DNA of 64,000 nt from Aequorivita xiaoshiensis (GTDB taxonomy: Bacteria; Bacteroidota; Bacteroidia; Flavobacteriales; Flavobacteriaceae). The DNA lies in the NCBI RefSeq assembly GCF_022008395.1, contig NZ_JAIRBB010000006.1, positions 89,480-153,479 of the forward strand. Direction: 5' to 3'. Position 1 is the first letter of the stretch, and each line of letters starts with the position of its first letter. This document shows, one piece after another, positions 1-8,379 of this stretch. The notes beneath the pieces were generated by a model that saw only the letters and a list, made by a program, of their open reading frames with translations, ran no database searches and was not told the DNA's origin. Both the position numbers and the translations under genes were made by a program.

Positions 1-1
1 T

Positions 2-847
2 ATTGTAGACGATTTAGGAGCTGTACTGGTAATTGCAATTTTCTATAGTGGTAGTTTAGATTATGTATTATTAGGATCTGCACTTGCGTTTTTAGCCTTC
101 GTTTATTTCATTAGCTATAAAGGTTTTTACTCTAAGTATTTAACTATGCTTTTTGGATTTATAGTTTGGTTGCTATTCCTAAAGGCTGGATTACATCCAA
201 CTTTAGCGGGTATTTTAATGGCTTTTGCTGTACCAGTTCGACAAAAAATTAGCACTCACGAATTCTCTCATCAACTTGAGGGAATTGTAAATTCTATAAA
301 GCAAAGCAACACGCTTCAGAAACCAGTACTTTCAGCTGAACAACTAGTACTTGTTGACGACTTAGAAGATTGGGCAGATAAATACCGATCACCTTTACAA
401 GCTTTGGAGCACGAACTTCACAATGTGGTGGCGTTTATTGTAATCCCAATTTTTGCTCTTGCAAATGCCGGAGTAGCACTCTCTAGTGAATCTGGACTTG
501 AAAACACCTTGGTTATAAATATTATAATATGTTTAATTCTTGGGAAGAGTATAGGAATATCAACGACAATCTTTTTAGCTAGAAAGTTTAAAATTATTAC
601 TGTACCTAGCGATATTACAAACAAGCAAATAATTGGAGTATCGTTCTTAGCAGGTATCGGATTTACAATGGCTATTTTTATCGCTAGCTTGGCATTCAAT
701 ACACATCCTGAGTATATTGATTCTGCTAAAATAGGAATCCTTATAGGCTCATTCCTTTCAGCTATTATTGGGTATGGATTACTTTATTATAAATCTCATA
801 AAGGGCAGTTTAATCACAATCCAAACGTTGTAAGTAAAGAGAAGTAA
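2..847 (+). CDS. nhaA: Na+/H+ antiporter NhaA (5' end cut by window)
   Basis: Inner-membrane sodium/proton antiporter for pH and sodium homeostasis. The reading frame is open from base 2. It begins with IVDDLGAV, the NhaA signature with the paired aspartates that bind and transport the ion, so the N-terminal third lies outside the window. Several hydrophobic segments follow, including the later NhaA-like stretches HNVVAFIVIPIFALANAG and GVSFLAGIGFTMAIFIA. An internal ATG at 146 is not the start, because the catalytic motif lies upstream of it. The C-terminus is short and polar. The gene is followed by a decayed fragment and a hairpin at 1044-1085 that may terminate it. Family assignment is firm; the full length is unknown. 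Confidence 0.95.
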   Translation: MVDDLGAVLVIAIFYSGSLDYVLLGSALAFLAFVYFISYKGFYSKYLTMLFGFIVWLLFLKAGLHPTLAGILMAFAVPVRQKISTHEFSHQLEGIVNSIKQSNTLQKPVLSAEQLVLVDDLEDWADKYRSPLQALEHELHNVVAFIVIPIFALANAGVALSSESGLENTLVINIIICLILGKSIGISTTIFLARKFKIITVPSDITNKQIIGVSFLAGIGFTMAIFIASLAFNTHPEYIDSAKIGILIGSFLSAIIGYGLLYYKSHKGQFNHNPNVVSKEK

Positions 848-854
848 GTTTTAA

Positions 855-1013
855 GTCTCAATTTTTGATATAAACGGTAGAAAAGTAAAAAGTGAAATCA
901 ATAATAATCAGACTTCTACAGCTATCGAAGTAAGTGATTTAAGTGCAGGCGAATACGTTCTAAAAATATCAAATGAAGATAAAATTACATCGCAAAAAAT
1001 AATCATTAAATAG
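855..1013 (+). pseudogene. C-terminal T9SS type A sorting domain remnant
   Basis: A reading frame without a start codon runs from just after a stop at 852-854 to TAG at 1011-1013. It translates to about 52 residues, including IFDINGRKVKSE, VSDLSAGEYVLKIS and a final KITSQKIIIK. This is the usual pattern of the Por/type IX secretion C-terminal sorting domain (F-D-x-x-G-R-x-V, L-x-x-G-x-Y, then a basic tail). No cargo domain precedes it, because nhaA ends only a few bases upstream. I read it as the tail of a deleted secreted-protein gene. Seen: frame and motifs. Inferred: a deletion fused nhaA to this scrap. Confidence 0.7.
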
Positions 1014-1043
1014 AAATTTACATTCTTTTATTATTCTAAGCGT

Positions 1044-1085
1044 AAAAACGTGTAAGAATTCCTTTGCGAAATTCTATACGTTTTT
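1044..1085 (+). terminator. Hairpin, probable terminator after nhaA/remnant
   Basis: The left arm AAAAACGTGTAAGAATT and right arm AATTCTATACGTTTTT pair with one bulge across a short loop, and the right arm ends in five T. It lies between the sorting-domain remnant and arsR. It could work in either direction. Confidence 0.5.
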
Positions 1086-1161
1086 CCGTTTATTAGAAAT
1101 TCACCTTGCCAAATTTATTATAAAAATTAAATGTATTTATAATATTTTCATACTTTAATCG

Positions 1162-1173
1162 TAATATTGCAAT
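1162..1173 (+). promoter_or_regulatory. Possible -7 element and operator of the ars operon
   Basis: TAATATTG at 1162-1169 differs by one base from the Bacteroidota -7 consensus TAnnTTTG. It overlaps the 8-bp palindrome ATTGCAAT at 1166-1173, about 20 bp before the arsR start. ArsR-type repressors bind short AT-rich dyads over their own promoter, so autoregulation here is plausible. No good -33 element is seen. Confidence 0.3.
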
Positions 1174-1192
1174 GTATTAATTAACTCAAAAA

Positions 1193-1522
1193 ATGGGAAT
1201 TACTAAATCTGAAAAATTCACAGAACAGCAAAATCAAATTGCAAACTTTGCAAAGGCCTTTGGTCATCCAGCTCGCGTAGCTATTCTTCAGCATTTATTT
1301 AAAATCAACACCTGTATTTGTGGTGATTTGGTTGAAGAAATCGGACTAGCCCAACCTACTATTAGCCAACATTTAAAAGAGTTGAAAAACTTAGGATTAA
1401 TTAAAGGGAATATAGAAGGCACTAAAGTTTGCTATTGTATTCACAATGAAAATTGGACAAAAATGAAGTTAGTTATGCACGAATTTTTAGACCAAGACAT
1501 TCTTACAACTGAATGCTGCTAA
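1193..1522 (+). CDS. arsR: ArsR-family metalloregulator
   Basis: A 109-residue winged-helix repressor, the usual ArsR length. Residues 41-43 are Cys-Ile-Cys at the start of the helix normally written ELCVCDL, the arsenite/antimonite site of ArsR proteins. It is followed by the helix-turn-helix GLAQPTISQHLKELKNLGLI (51-70). Further cysteines are at 80, 82 and the C-terminal pair 108-109, which could add a third thiolate ligand. The gene lies 34 bp upstream of arsM on the same strand, so binding of As(III) probably releases repression of both genes. A cadmium or antimony sensor cannot be excluded, but the neighbour makes arsenic by far the best guess. Confidence 0.9.
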   Translation: MGITKSEKFTEQQNQIANFAKAFGHPARVAILQHLFKINTCICGDLVEEIGLAQPTISQHLKELKNLGLIKGNIEGTKVCYCIHNENWTKMKLVMHEFLDQDILTTECC

Positions 1523-1556
1523 ACAAATACACATCATCACACCTAAAACAAATACT

Positions 1557-2447
1557 ATGAAAAACGAACAAGAATTAAAAGATATCGTCAAAGAACGTTA
1601 CACAAAAATCGCAGAACAAGGCAAATCTGAAAATGCAGCTTCTTGCTGTGGCGCAACCACTCCATCAAATAAGGTTTACAACATTATGATGGACGACTAC
1701 TCCGAAACTAAAGGGTATTCTGAAGATGCTGATCTAGGTTTAGGCTGTGGTCTTCCTACAGAGTTTGCACACATTAAAAAAGGTGATACTGTAATCGATT
1801 TAGGCTCTGGTGCAGGTAATGACTGTTTTGTTGCTAGACATGAAACAGGTGCAGAAGGAAAAGTTATCGGTATCGACTTCACTCCTATTATGATTCAAAA
1901 AGCACGTATAAACGCTGATAAATTAGGCTATAACAACGTTGAGTTTAGAGAAGGCGATATAGACGCAATGCCAGTTGGTGACGACACGGCAGATGTAATT
2001 GTAAGTAATTGTGTATTAAACCTTGTTCCTAACAAGCAAAAAGTTATTGGTGAAATCTACAGAGTTTTAAAGCCAGGAGGACATTTCAGTATTTCTGATG
2101 TTGTATTAGTTGGCAATCTCCCTGATGCCTTAAAAGAAGACGCCGAAATGTATGCAGGATGCGTGGCTGGAGCAATTCAGAAACAAGAATACCTACAATT
2201 TATTCAAGATGCAGGATTTGTAAATATTCAAATTCAAAAGGAAAAACCAATTGTTATTCCTGATGATATTCTTGAAAAATATCTTTCAACTGAAGAGGTA
2301 AATGCTTTTAATAATTCGGATACAGGAATATTTAGTATTACTGTTTATGCGGAAAAAGAAGGTGAAAAATCAAATAAACCTAAATTAAATCTAGCTGACA
2401 TTCAAGACAACACTTCTTGCTGCGGTCCAGCTTCAAGCTGCTGCTAG
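1557..2447 (+). CDS. arsM: Arsenite S-adenosylmethionine methyltransferase ArsM
   Basis: A cytoplasmic enzyme that methylates arsenite to methylated arsenicals using SAM; 296 residues. The SAM-binding loop is DLGSGAGND (81-89), with the acidic end of strand 2 at GIDF (105-108). The As(III)-binding cysteines of the family are visible at C64 (GLGCGLP), C152 (SNCVLN) and C202 (AGCVAGA), plus C90. An N-terminal Cys pair (30-31, SCCGA) and a C-terminal CCGPASSCC tail (288-296) add thiols typical of bacterial ArsM proteins. It is downstream of arsR with a terminator directly after it, so arsRM is a two-gene operon. No arsenite pump or arsenate reductase lies in the window. Confidence 0.92.
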   Translation: MKNEQELKDIVKERYTKIAEQGKSENAASCCGATTPSNKVYNIMMDDYSETKGYSEDADLGLGCGLPTEFAHIKKGDTVIDLGSGAGNDCFVARHETGAEGKVIGIDFTPIMIQKARINADKLGYNNVEFREGDIDAMPVGDDTADVIVSNCVLNLVPNKQKVIGEIYRVLKPGGHFSISDVVLVGNLPDALKEDAEMYAGCVAGAIQKQEYLQFIQDAGFVNIQIQKEKPIVIPDDILEKYLSTEEVNAFNNSDTGIFSITVYAEKEGEKSNKPKLNLADIQDNTSCCGPASSCC

Positions 2448-2474
2448 TAACTAGTGATAATTCATTAAAAAAAT

Positions 2475-2510
2475 GCCCCTTTTCAAACTTCGGAAAGGGG
2501 CGTTTTAATT
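2475..2510 (+). terminator. Rho-independent terminator of arsRM
   Basis: A perfect 8-bp stem GCCCCTTT / AAAGGGGC (2475-2482 with 2494-2501) with an 11-nt loop, followed by GTTTTAATTTT. It lies 28 bp after the arsM stop. Confidence 0.85.
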
Positions 2511-2633
2511 TTATCTTTAACCGAAATTAACTTAGCCCGTTTTAAGCAAATACTAATTCTTAGTTAAAAGAATTAAAGTCTAGAAAGCCTTTCTAACTTT
2601 AGCATTAAATTCGATACCTAATCGTATCTATTA

Positions 2634-3422
2634 ATGTCAGGGATTTTCAAAATTCATCACGCTACAAAAACTAAAACCATTTTTAGATGTTTAACGTTAT
2701 TATTAGGGATCCTTTTTAGCAGTAGTTTATATTCTCAAAGGCAACAATTAGAAGGAAGTATTAATGCAGTTGATGATATTGATGTTGAAGGTGTCAATAT
2801 TTTTAATATTTCTACAAATAAAGGAACCGTTACCGATGCAAATGGGAAGTTTCTAATTTCAGTAAGAGAAAAAGATACACTTTCTGTTTCGGCTATTCAT
2901 ATTCAAACAACTACCTTGATTATTGGTGCGGAACAAATGACTAATAAGAAAATCATAATTCATCTTAATGAAAAGATGAACGAATTAGGCACCGTAACTT
3001 TAAGGAAACCCCTTACTGGATACATAGGTTCTGACGCTAAAATAATTCCAATACACGAAATAATAACCGCAACTAGCATGGGACTTCCAAATGCCGATAG
3101 ACCTAAACTTACTAAAACACAAAGGCAATTGTACGCAGCAAACTCTGGTCCTGTAGATGCGCTTGTAAATATGATTTCCGGAAGGACTAAAATGCTAAAA
3201 AAACATTTAGAGTTCGATAAAACCTCAGCATTAACCCTAACACTCCTTGATAAATTTCCAGAAACCTATTTTACAGACGAATTAAAGATTGAAAAACTGA
3301 AAATCTATTCTTTTATTTTCTTCTGCGAGGCTGATCCAGACTATCAAACAACATTGAAAAAAAGCACTATCGAGATTACTGACTTTTTGAAACGAAAGAG
3401 CAGCGAGTTTAAAAACCAATAA
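2634..3422 (+). CDS. Exported protein with carboxypeptidase-regulatory-like domain
   Basis: 262 residues. A hydrophobic segment at about 18-32 followed by SLYSQ looks like a signal peptide, so the product is probably periplasmic or at the outer membrane. Residues 38-125 match the carboxypeptidase D regulatory-like fold also seen at the N-terminus of SusC proteins: LEGSINAVDDIDVEGVNIFN, then NKGTVTDANGKFLISV, and a final LNEKMNELGTVTL. The rest is a charged alpha-helical region with no recognised motif. Such proteins are common and mostly uncharacterised in Flavobacteria. The ATG at 2634 is preceded by TAACTTTA (2594-2601), a near -7 element. Function unknown. Confidence 0.75.
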   Translation: MSGIFKIHHATKTKTIFRCLTLLLGILFSSSLYSQRQQLEGSINAVDDIDVEGVNIFNISTNKGTVTDANGKFLISVREKDTLSVSAIHIQTTTLIIGAEQMTNKKIIIHLNEKMNELGTVTLRKPLTGYIGSDAKIIPIHEIITATSMGLPNADRPKLTKTQRQLYAANSGPVDALVNMISGRTKMLKKHLEFDKTSALTLTLLDKFPETYFTDELKIEKLKIYSFIFFCEADPDYQTTLKKSTIEITDFLKRKSSEFKNQ

Positions 3423-3444
3423 CCCCAAAAGCTAAATTTGTATT

Positions 3445-3483
3445 AAAAGGAATTTCAAAAATGTTTTACGGGTTTTCCTTTTT
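3445..3483 (+). terminator. Possible terminator
   Basis: AAAAGGAA (3445-3452) pairs with TTCCTTTT (3475-3482) across a 22-nt loop. The T-rich right arm suits a weak terminator for the preceding gene. Confidence 0.4.
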
Positions 3484-3490
3484 AACTTTG
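3483..3490 (+). promoter_or_regulatory. -7 promoter element (TAACTTTG)
   Basis: An exact match to the Bacteroidota -7 consensus TAnnTTTG, upstream of the PLP enzyme gene. No TTTG is found at the expected -33 position. Confidence 0.45.
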
Positions 3491-3602
3491 TTTCAGAATT
3501 AGAATATTGCTAAACAAATAATAATTTGTAGCTAAAAAGTGCTAAAACAGTTTCAACCTAAACTTGATGGCCTTATACTACAGCTTATCTAAAATAAAAT
3601 AT

Positions 3603-5444
3603 ATGAATAACGATAAACTTTTGAACTATATAGACACCATAATAAAAAATATGCCAGCCGACTGGTTAAATCTTACAACACATCGGCTAGATATTTATAA
3701 TGAAGATTTAGCAAAAACACAGTTTTTAGAGCAATTTGAAAACTTATATGCCGCTAATAATGCTGATACCAAGGCACTTTCCGAATTACCTACGGCTTAC
3801 GATTATATTAGATTAGGGCATCCATTATCTTGTGTTTTAGAGTGGACAATTGCTAAACTCGATAACTTAAAACCTGAAAACGTTATAAGTTTTCAATCCA
3901 ATACAATTCCTGTATTAGCTATCCTACGAAAAAACCATTTCCAAAATAAGAACACTCAGATTATTTACACAGATGAGCTACCTGGAATTTTTAATACTGA
4001 AATTTTAAAAGAAGTTTATGGGTATAATTTCCAGGTAAAGAAAATAGAAAACGCAGATGATATTCCTGAATTTGATGGAAGTACTGTTTTGATTTCACAC
4101 CAAACTAAAATTTCAAAAACCGAGCTTAATTCAAATGTTGACTTCTATATCAATCTATACGGACATCTAGGAAGTATATTAATAGTGAATGGGGAAAAGA
4201 ATGAAAATTATATTTCGGAAATACAGCACGTTAGAAGAAGAGAGACTGTAGCTATGACGCCAAATAATTGCTTGATAGCTTTGAAAGCAATTATTGAAAA
4301 TTCTAAAATTGAAACTATAGATATCAGTCAAACTGATAAGGAAAAAGTATTAGATTCGATTAAAGAAATTACCGGTACAACATCAAAACCCTTAGTTGCA
4401 ACTAGTGGCTTATCTATTCAATATGCCATAATGATGGGGCTTGTTCACGATGCTCTTGAAAACCACAAAGGGAAAGACATCAGGTTTATTGTCCCACCAA
4501 ACTGTTATGGAGGAACAAACGACCAAGCAAGACGAGTTGCTGCTTGTATCGAAAATGTTGAGATTGAAGATCTATTAGTTGATGGAGATAATGATATGGT
4601 TCAGAGTATCGACACGGTTTTGGCTAAAATTGCTAAAGAAGATGCTGTTCCGTATATCATTGCTGAAATCCCTACTAACCCTAGAGTTGAAGTCCCAAAC
4701 CTTCAAAAACTAAAAGAGGTTTTAAGTAAGGAAAGAAAAACCTCATCGGGAGAAACTGCTATCGATCCTGTTTTTATATTAGACCAAACTTTTTGCCCGA
4801 ACGTTCACTTTTTAGGAGAAGGTGAAATGCTTTCAACAGTAAGAACAATTTCCTTTGCTAGTGGTTCAAAATTTCCAAGTGGTGGACTATGTACAGCAGG
4901 ATATTGCGCAGGAAATGACAAAACCGCAGCCCTGATGAAGAAGATTGAAGAACATTTAAGCTTATGTGATAACGAAGCCACGCAACTTCAATATGAAATA
5001 CTCGCAAAACAATTGCCATCTATGAATCAACGAATTCACGATGCGTACGAAAACACACGCGAATTTGTAAACTTTATTCAAGAAGCACTACCTGATGCAA
5101 AAATTAATTTTGTTTCAGAAGAATTAGCTGAGCAAGGTTTTACTCCTTCTGTTTTCTCATTGGATTTACCTACAAAAGGAAATTCTGCTGAAGAAAAAGA
5201 AGCTTATAAACGAGCTTTAAATCATAAACTCATCAATTTAATGATTACTGAAATTCCAAACGAGAGTAAATATTGCGTGAGTTATGGGCAATTAAAAGGG
5301 TGTTACTGGACTATTCCTGCAACATCCACTCAAGGAACAACTAAAGAAGGTGATAAGGACTATATCGCTCGTGTTGCCCTTTCTCCAGATTTAAACTTGG
5401 ATTTGCATAAAAAGGTGTTTTTAAAATTTGTAGATAGCATGTAA
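3603..5444 (+). CDS. Large PLP-dependent enzyme (Cys/Met metabolism-like)
   Basis: 613 residues from ATG 3603. In-frame starts further upstream (TTG 3564, ATG 3567) would only add a poorly conserved-looking leader. The C-terminal two thirds look like the cystathionine gamma-synthase/lyase branch of fold-type I PLP enzymes. There is a glycine-rich cofactor region (VATSGLSIQYAIMMGLVHDA) and an acidic strand (VFILDQTF). The Schiff-base lysine is probably K423 in ISFASGSKFPSGG. Typical members have about 400 residues, so roughly 200 extra N-terminal residues are present here. Substrate and reaction are not evident; a carbon-sulfur lyase, synthase or aminotransferase are all possible. It is a single gene with a terminator-like hairpin behind it. 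Confidence 0.7.
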   Translation: MNNDKLLNYIDTIIKNMPADWLNLTTHRLDIYNEDLAKTQFLEQFENLYAANNADTKALSELPTAYDYIRLGHPLSCVLEWTIAKLDNLKPENVISFQSNTIPVLAILRKNHFQNKNTQIIYTDELPGIFNTEILKEVYGYNFQVKKIENADDIPEFDGSTVLISHQTKISKTELNSNVDFYINLYGHLGSILIVNGEKNENYISEIQHVRRRETVAMTPNNCLIALKAIIENSKIETIDISQTDKEKVLDSIKEITGTTSKPLVATSGLSIQYAIMMGLVHDALENHKGKDIRFIVPPNCYGGTNDQARRVAACIENVEIEDLLVDGDNDMVQSIDTVLAKIAKEDAVPYIIAEIPTNPRVEVPNLQKLKEVLSKERKTSSGETAIDPVFILDQTFCPNVHFLGEGEMLSTVRTISFASGSKFPSGGLCTAGYCAGNDKTAALMKKIEEHLSLCDNEATQLQYEILAKQLPSMNQRIHDAYENTREFVNFIQEALPDAKINFVSEELAEQGFTPSVFSLDLPTKGNSAEEKEAYKRALNHKLINLMITEIPNESKYCVSYGQLKGCYWTIPATSTQGTTKEGDKDYIARVALSPDLNLDLHKKVFLKFVDSM

Positions 5445-5466
5445 GTTTAAAAATATCGAATTGATA

Positions 5467-5500
5467 AAAGGCACGTTTACTTTGGTATGCGTGCTTTTTT
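5467..5500 (+). terminator. Terminator after the PLP enzyme
   Basis: GCACG (5471-5475) pairs with CGTGC (5490-5494) and is followed by six T. A-rich bases on the left arm extend the pairing across one bulge. Confidence 0.65.
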
Positions 5501-5517
5501 ATTTTGGAAAAGACAGA

Positions 5518-5988
5518 TTAAACTACTTTAAAGCTAAATCTATTTTGAAGGATGTAACTGTATGCAACGGCGATAAACACAGTGAGTATTTTTGATGGCG
5601 TAGGATAAAAACCTAGCAAATCAACAAATAACTTCATACAGATATAACTAAGCACCAGCGCTCCCATGGCAACTAAGAAATACCTAAAAAACTGAATTTT
5701 CCAAGGTAAATTAGACTTCTCGAAAGTGATGAATTTCTGAAGTAAAAACCCAGTCACGAATGTTATAGGAAACACAAAAAATAAAGATGCAATATGCGGA
5801 CTCAGCACAACAAAAAACAAATCGACATTTTGTTTTGCTACTATGAAATTGTAAAAAATAAAATATAGCACTGTATCAAACACCAAATTCCCTCCTCCAC
5901 AAACCGCATATCGATATGTTTTTAAAGGAAGAAAACGCCGAAACAAAAAGTAAAAGGCGTCGATAAATTTGATAATGCTTTCTTTCAT
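5518..5988 (-). CDS. GtrA-like membrane protein
   Basis: 156 residues with four hydrophobic segments, the size and topology of the GtrA family. Members are implicated in moving lipid-linked sugars across the inner membrane. The N-terminal part YRYAVCGGGNLVFDTVLYF (a polar, Gly-rich first helix) and the end SYILQNRFSF are typical of the family. The start at 5988 is supported by a -7 element at 6002-6009. The neighbouring genes are not glycosyltransferases, so no sugar substrate can be suggested. Confidence 0.75.
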   Translation of the reverse strand: MKESIIKFIDAFYFLFRRFLPLKTYRYAVCGGGNLVFDTVLYFIFYNFIVAKQNVDLFFVVLSPHIASLFFVFPITFVTGFLLQKFITFEKSNLPWKIQFFRYFLVAMGALVLSYICMKLFVDLLGFYPTPSKILTVFIAVAYSYILQNRFSFKVV

Positions 5989-6001
5989 TGCAATTAGGGC
6001 G

Positions 6002-6009
6002 CAAAGTTA
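6002..6009 (-). promoter_or_regulatory. -7 promoter element of gtrA-like gene (TAACTTTG)
   Basis: Read on the minus strand this is TAACTTTG, an exact TAnnTTTG match. It lies 13 nt before the start codon, so the predicted 5' leader is under 10 nt. No clear -33 TTTG. Confidence 0.5.
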
Positions 6010-6046
6010 AGATAAGAAAGCGGAAGTAACGAATTAGATTATAACG

Positions 6047-6076
6047 AAAAAGGAAGCTAAAGTTAGCTTCCTTTTT
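6047..6076 (-). terminator. Bidirectional-looking terminator of rhlE
   Basis: An almost perfect palindrome with arms AAAAAGGAAGCTAA and TTAGCTTCCTTTTT. It lies 10 bp downstream of the rhlE stop codon, and T runs stand on the 3' side in either direction. Confidence 0.85.
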
Positions 6077-6085
6077 CAGCTTATT

Positions 6086-7354
6086 TTAACGTCTTTTACT
6101 CGACCTGGTGCTCTTTCCTTTTGAAGAACCCTTACCTCTACTAGCATTTCGTCCGCGACTATGATGAGCCGCTTTTTGTCTTTTCTTTTCCGCTTGGGCT
6201 TTTTTAACATCGGCCATAGTCTCGGTAGGTTCAAAATCTGGAAGCGTTTTTGCTTGTAAGCGCTCTCCTATCAATTTTTCAATATCTTTTAAATACCCAA
6301 CCTCATCAAGACTAACCAATGATAGCGCTTCTCCACTTGCCCCTGCTCTCCCTGTTCTTCCAATACGGTGAACATAATCTTCAGAAACATTTGGTAATTC
6401 ATAGTTGATTACATGTGGAAGCAATGGAATATCTAGGCCACGAGCTGCAATATCGGTAGCAACCAACACCCGAACCCTTCCTTCCTTAAATCCTGCAAGG
6501 GCTCTAGTTCTAGCTCCCTGGCTTTTATTTCCGTGAATAGCAGCTGAAGTAATTTTTGCTTTTGCAAGTTTTTCACTTAAACGATTAGCACCGTGCTTAG
6601 TTCTTGTAAAAACTAAAACCTGTTGCCAATTTCCTTCCGAAATAAGTTTTATAATTAAATCAGTCTTAAGATTTTTATCAACTCTGTAAACTGTTTGATC
6701 TATTTTCTCTACGGTAGTATTCTCTGGAGTTGCTTCCACCAAAACAGGCTGATGAAGAAATTCATTTGCCAATTTTTTTATTTCCTTTGAAAAAGTTGCA
6801 GAGAATAAAAGATTCTGCCTTTTAGAAGGAAGTAGTGCAAGGATTTTTTTGATATCACGAGCAAAGCCCATGTCTAACATTCTATCCGCTTCGTCCAAAC
6901 CTAAGATTTCAACCTTAGAAAGTGAAACCGCACGTTGACTATGAAGATCTAATAGTCGTCCCGGTGTTGCCACCAAAACATCTACACCATTACGAAGTGC
7001 ATTAATTTGTGGATTAGCTCCTACTCCACCAAAAATAACAGTTGATCGTAGGGCTGTAAATTCGCTGTAATCCTTAAATTCTTGCTGTACCTGAGCAGCT
7101 AACTCACGAGTTGGAGTAAGTATAAGCGCACGAACTGGTCGTTTGTGCAAAATTGGTTGATTTTGTAAAATTTGTAATAATGGCAATGCAAAACCAGCAG
7201 TTTTACCGCTACCTGTTTGTGCTGAAGCCAATACATCTTTTCGTTCCAAAATTAAAGGAATTGCTTTTTGTTGAATAGCCGAAGGCGTTTCATATCCTTT
7301 TTTGCTGATTGCTTTTAGCAGGGCATCGGATAGCCCCAGTGATTTAAATGTCAT
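6086..7354 (-). CDS. rhlE: DEAD-box RNA helicase, RhlE type
   Basis: A cytoplasmic ATP-dependent RNA helicase of 422 residues. In order: the Q motif region ([23 protein letters not shown], first 30 residues), Walker [29 protein letters not shown], and motif [12 protein letters not shown]. The last 40 residues are Arg/Lys/Gly/Ser-rich, as in RhlE proteins that remodel rRNA or mRNA, often in the cold. The 244-bp gap upstream (7355-7598) holds several inverted repeats, for example ATTAAAAC/GTTTTAAT and AAGACG/CGTCTT. It may be a structured leader such as those seen for cold-induced helicases, but I see no clear promoter. Confidence 0.93.
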   Translation of the reverse strand: MTFKSLGLSDALLKAISKKGYETPSAIQQKAIPLILERKDVLASAQTGSGKTAGFALPLLQILQNQPILHKRPVRALILTPTRELAAQVQQEFKDYSEFTALRSTVIFGGVGANPQINALRNGVDVLVATPGRLLDLHSQRAVSLSKVEILGLDEADRMLDMGFARDIKKILALLPSKRQNLLFSATFSKEIKKLANEFLHQPVLVEATPENTTVEKIDQTVYRVDKNLKTDLIIKLISEGNWQQVLVFTRTKHGANRLSEKLAKAKITSAAIHGNKSQGARTRALAGFKEGRVRVLVATDIAARGLDIPLLPHVINYELPNVSEDYVHRIGRTGRAGASGEALSLVSLDEVGYLKDIEKLIGERLQAKTLPDFEPTETMADVKKAQAEKKRQKAAHHSRGRNASRGKGSSKGKSTRSSKRR

Positions 7355-7598
7355 AAATTTATTTAAATTGTAAGACCGCTGCGCTTGGAGATAATATATC
7401 GCGGCGCTTTTAGAATGTGGTCTTTTTAAGAACCATTAAAACTAAGAAGACGGTTTTAATATGTGGCGAAGATACGTCTTATTTTCTCTGCGGGAGTTTT
7501 TCAAAGCTGTTATCTCGCTTCTTAGGGTCTTATTGTGATACTATTTACAATTAGGCCTTATAAATCCTAACCTCATAAAAGTTCAAGACGAGAACTAA

Positions 7599-8276
7599 TT
7601 ATGGTAAATATTGAATGCGCTCCATGACTTGTTCTACCATTAAATCGCATTTCTTATTTCCAAATTCGTAAATAGAAGAATCGAGTGTTGATTTATAAAG
7701 CTCATCTCTCAACATATTCTTAGCCCGATGCAATCGTACCTTTACATTACTTTCAGACAATTTTAAACAGTCGGCAATTTCAGCATTAGACAATCCTTCC
7801 ATCTGATGAAGAACAAAAACAATTCTATATTTTTCTGACAGTAAATCGACAGCTTGTTCAACTAAAACACGTGTTTCGGTTTTTATGGCTTGTTTTTCTG
7901 GATTCATTGTATTAGTATCTGGCAAGTAAATTATATTTTCAAGACTTTCTGTTGAACCATAATTGGTAGATTGGCGTTTTTGTTTTCGAATAAACTGTAA
8001 TGCCTCATTTATTCCTATTCGAGTTAACCAAGTTGAAAAGGAAGATTCACTTCTAAATTGATTCAATTTAAGATAAGCTTTTACGTAAGCTTCTTGCATT
8101 ATATCGCGAGTGTCAGCTTCGGAATTAACATAACTTCTTATTACTCTAAAAAAACGTTGATTGTAACGTCTCAATAGAATTTCATATAATTCCTTTTCAC
8201 CTGCTAACACCCGATTTACAATCTGAGTATCGGAAAGTTTAGTTAATGCGAATCTGTCTGTTTGAGTTGAGTTCAT
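7599..8276 (-). CDS. ECF-type RNA polymerase sigma factor
   Basis: 225 residues. Region 2 (about 35-105) has the core-binding and -10 reading pattern YNQRFFRVIRSYVNSEADTR, then DIMQEAYVKAYLKLNQF. Region 4 (about 145-200) has the helix-turn-helix GLSNAEIADCLKLSESNVKV followed by RLHRAKNMLRDEL. There is no region 1 or 3, so it is an extracytoplasmic-function sigma factor. No anti-sigma gene adjoins it. The divergent neighbour at 8380 encodes a small membrane protein, and a 17-bp palindrome lies between the two. The target regulon is unknown. Confidence 0.9.
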   Translation of the reverse strand: MNSTQTDRFALTKLSDTQIVNRVLAGEKELYEILLRRYNQRFFRVIRSYVNSEADTRDIMQEAYVKAYLKLNQFRSESSFSTWLTRIGINEALQFIRKQKRQSTNYGSTESLENIIYLPDTNTMNPEKQAIKTETRVLVEQAVDLLSEKYRIVFVLHQMEGLSNAEIADCLKLSESNVKVRLHRAKNMLRDELYKSTLDSSIYEFGNKKCDLMVEQVMERIQYLP

Positions 8277-8314
8277 TGTTTCCTTTTCTTTTTAGATGCC
8301 GCAATTAATATAAA

Positions 8315-8331
8315 GTTACAAAATATGTAAC
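8315..8331. promoter_or_regulatory. Perfect inverted repeat between divergent genes
   Basis: GTTACA-N5-TGTAAC is a perfect 6-bp dyad with a 5-nt AT spacer. It sits 39 bp before the sigma factor start and 49 bp before the start of the divergent membrane protein. Its symmetry and place suggest an operator for a dimeric regulator that controls one or both genes. No regulator is identified. Confidence 0.4.
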
Positions 8332-8379
8332 CGCTAATGGTTTATTGCATCAAAACAATAGAACATAAATTTTAAAACC

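Noticed and set aside
7355..7598. Riboswitch in front of rhlE
   Set aside because: Some inverted repeats are present, but no conserved riboswitch core could be recognised by eye. A structured cold-shock-like leader remains possible.
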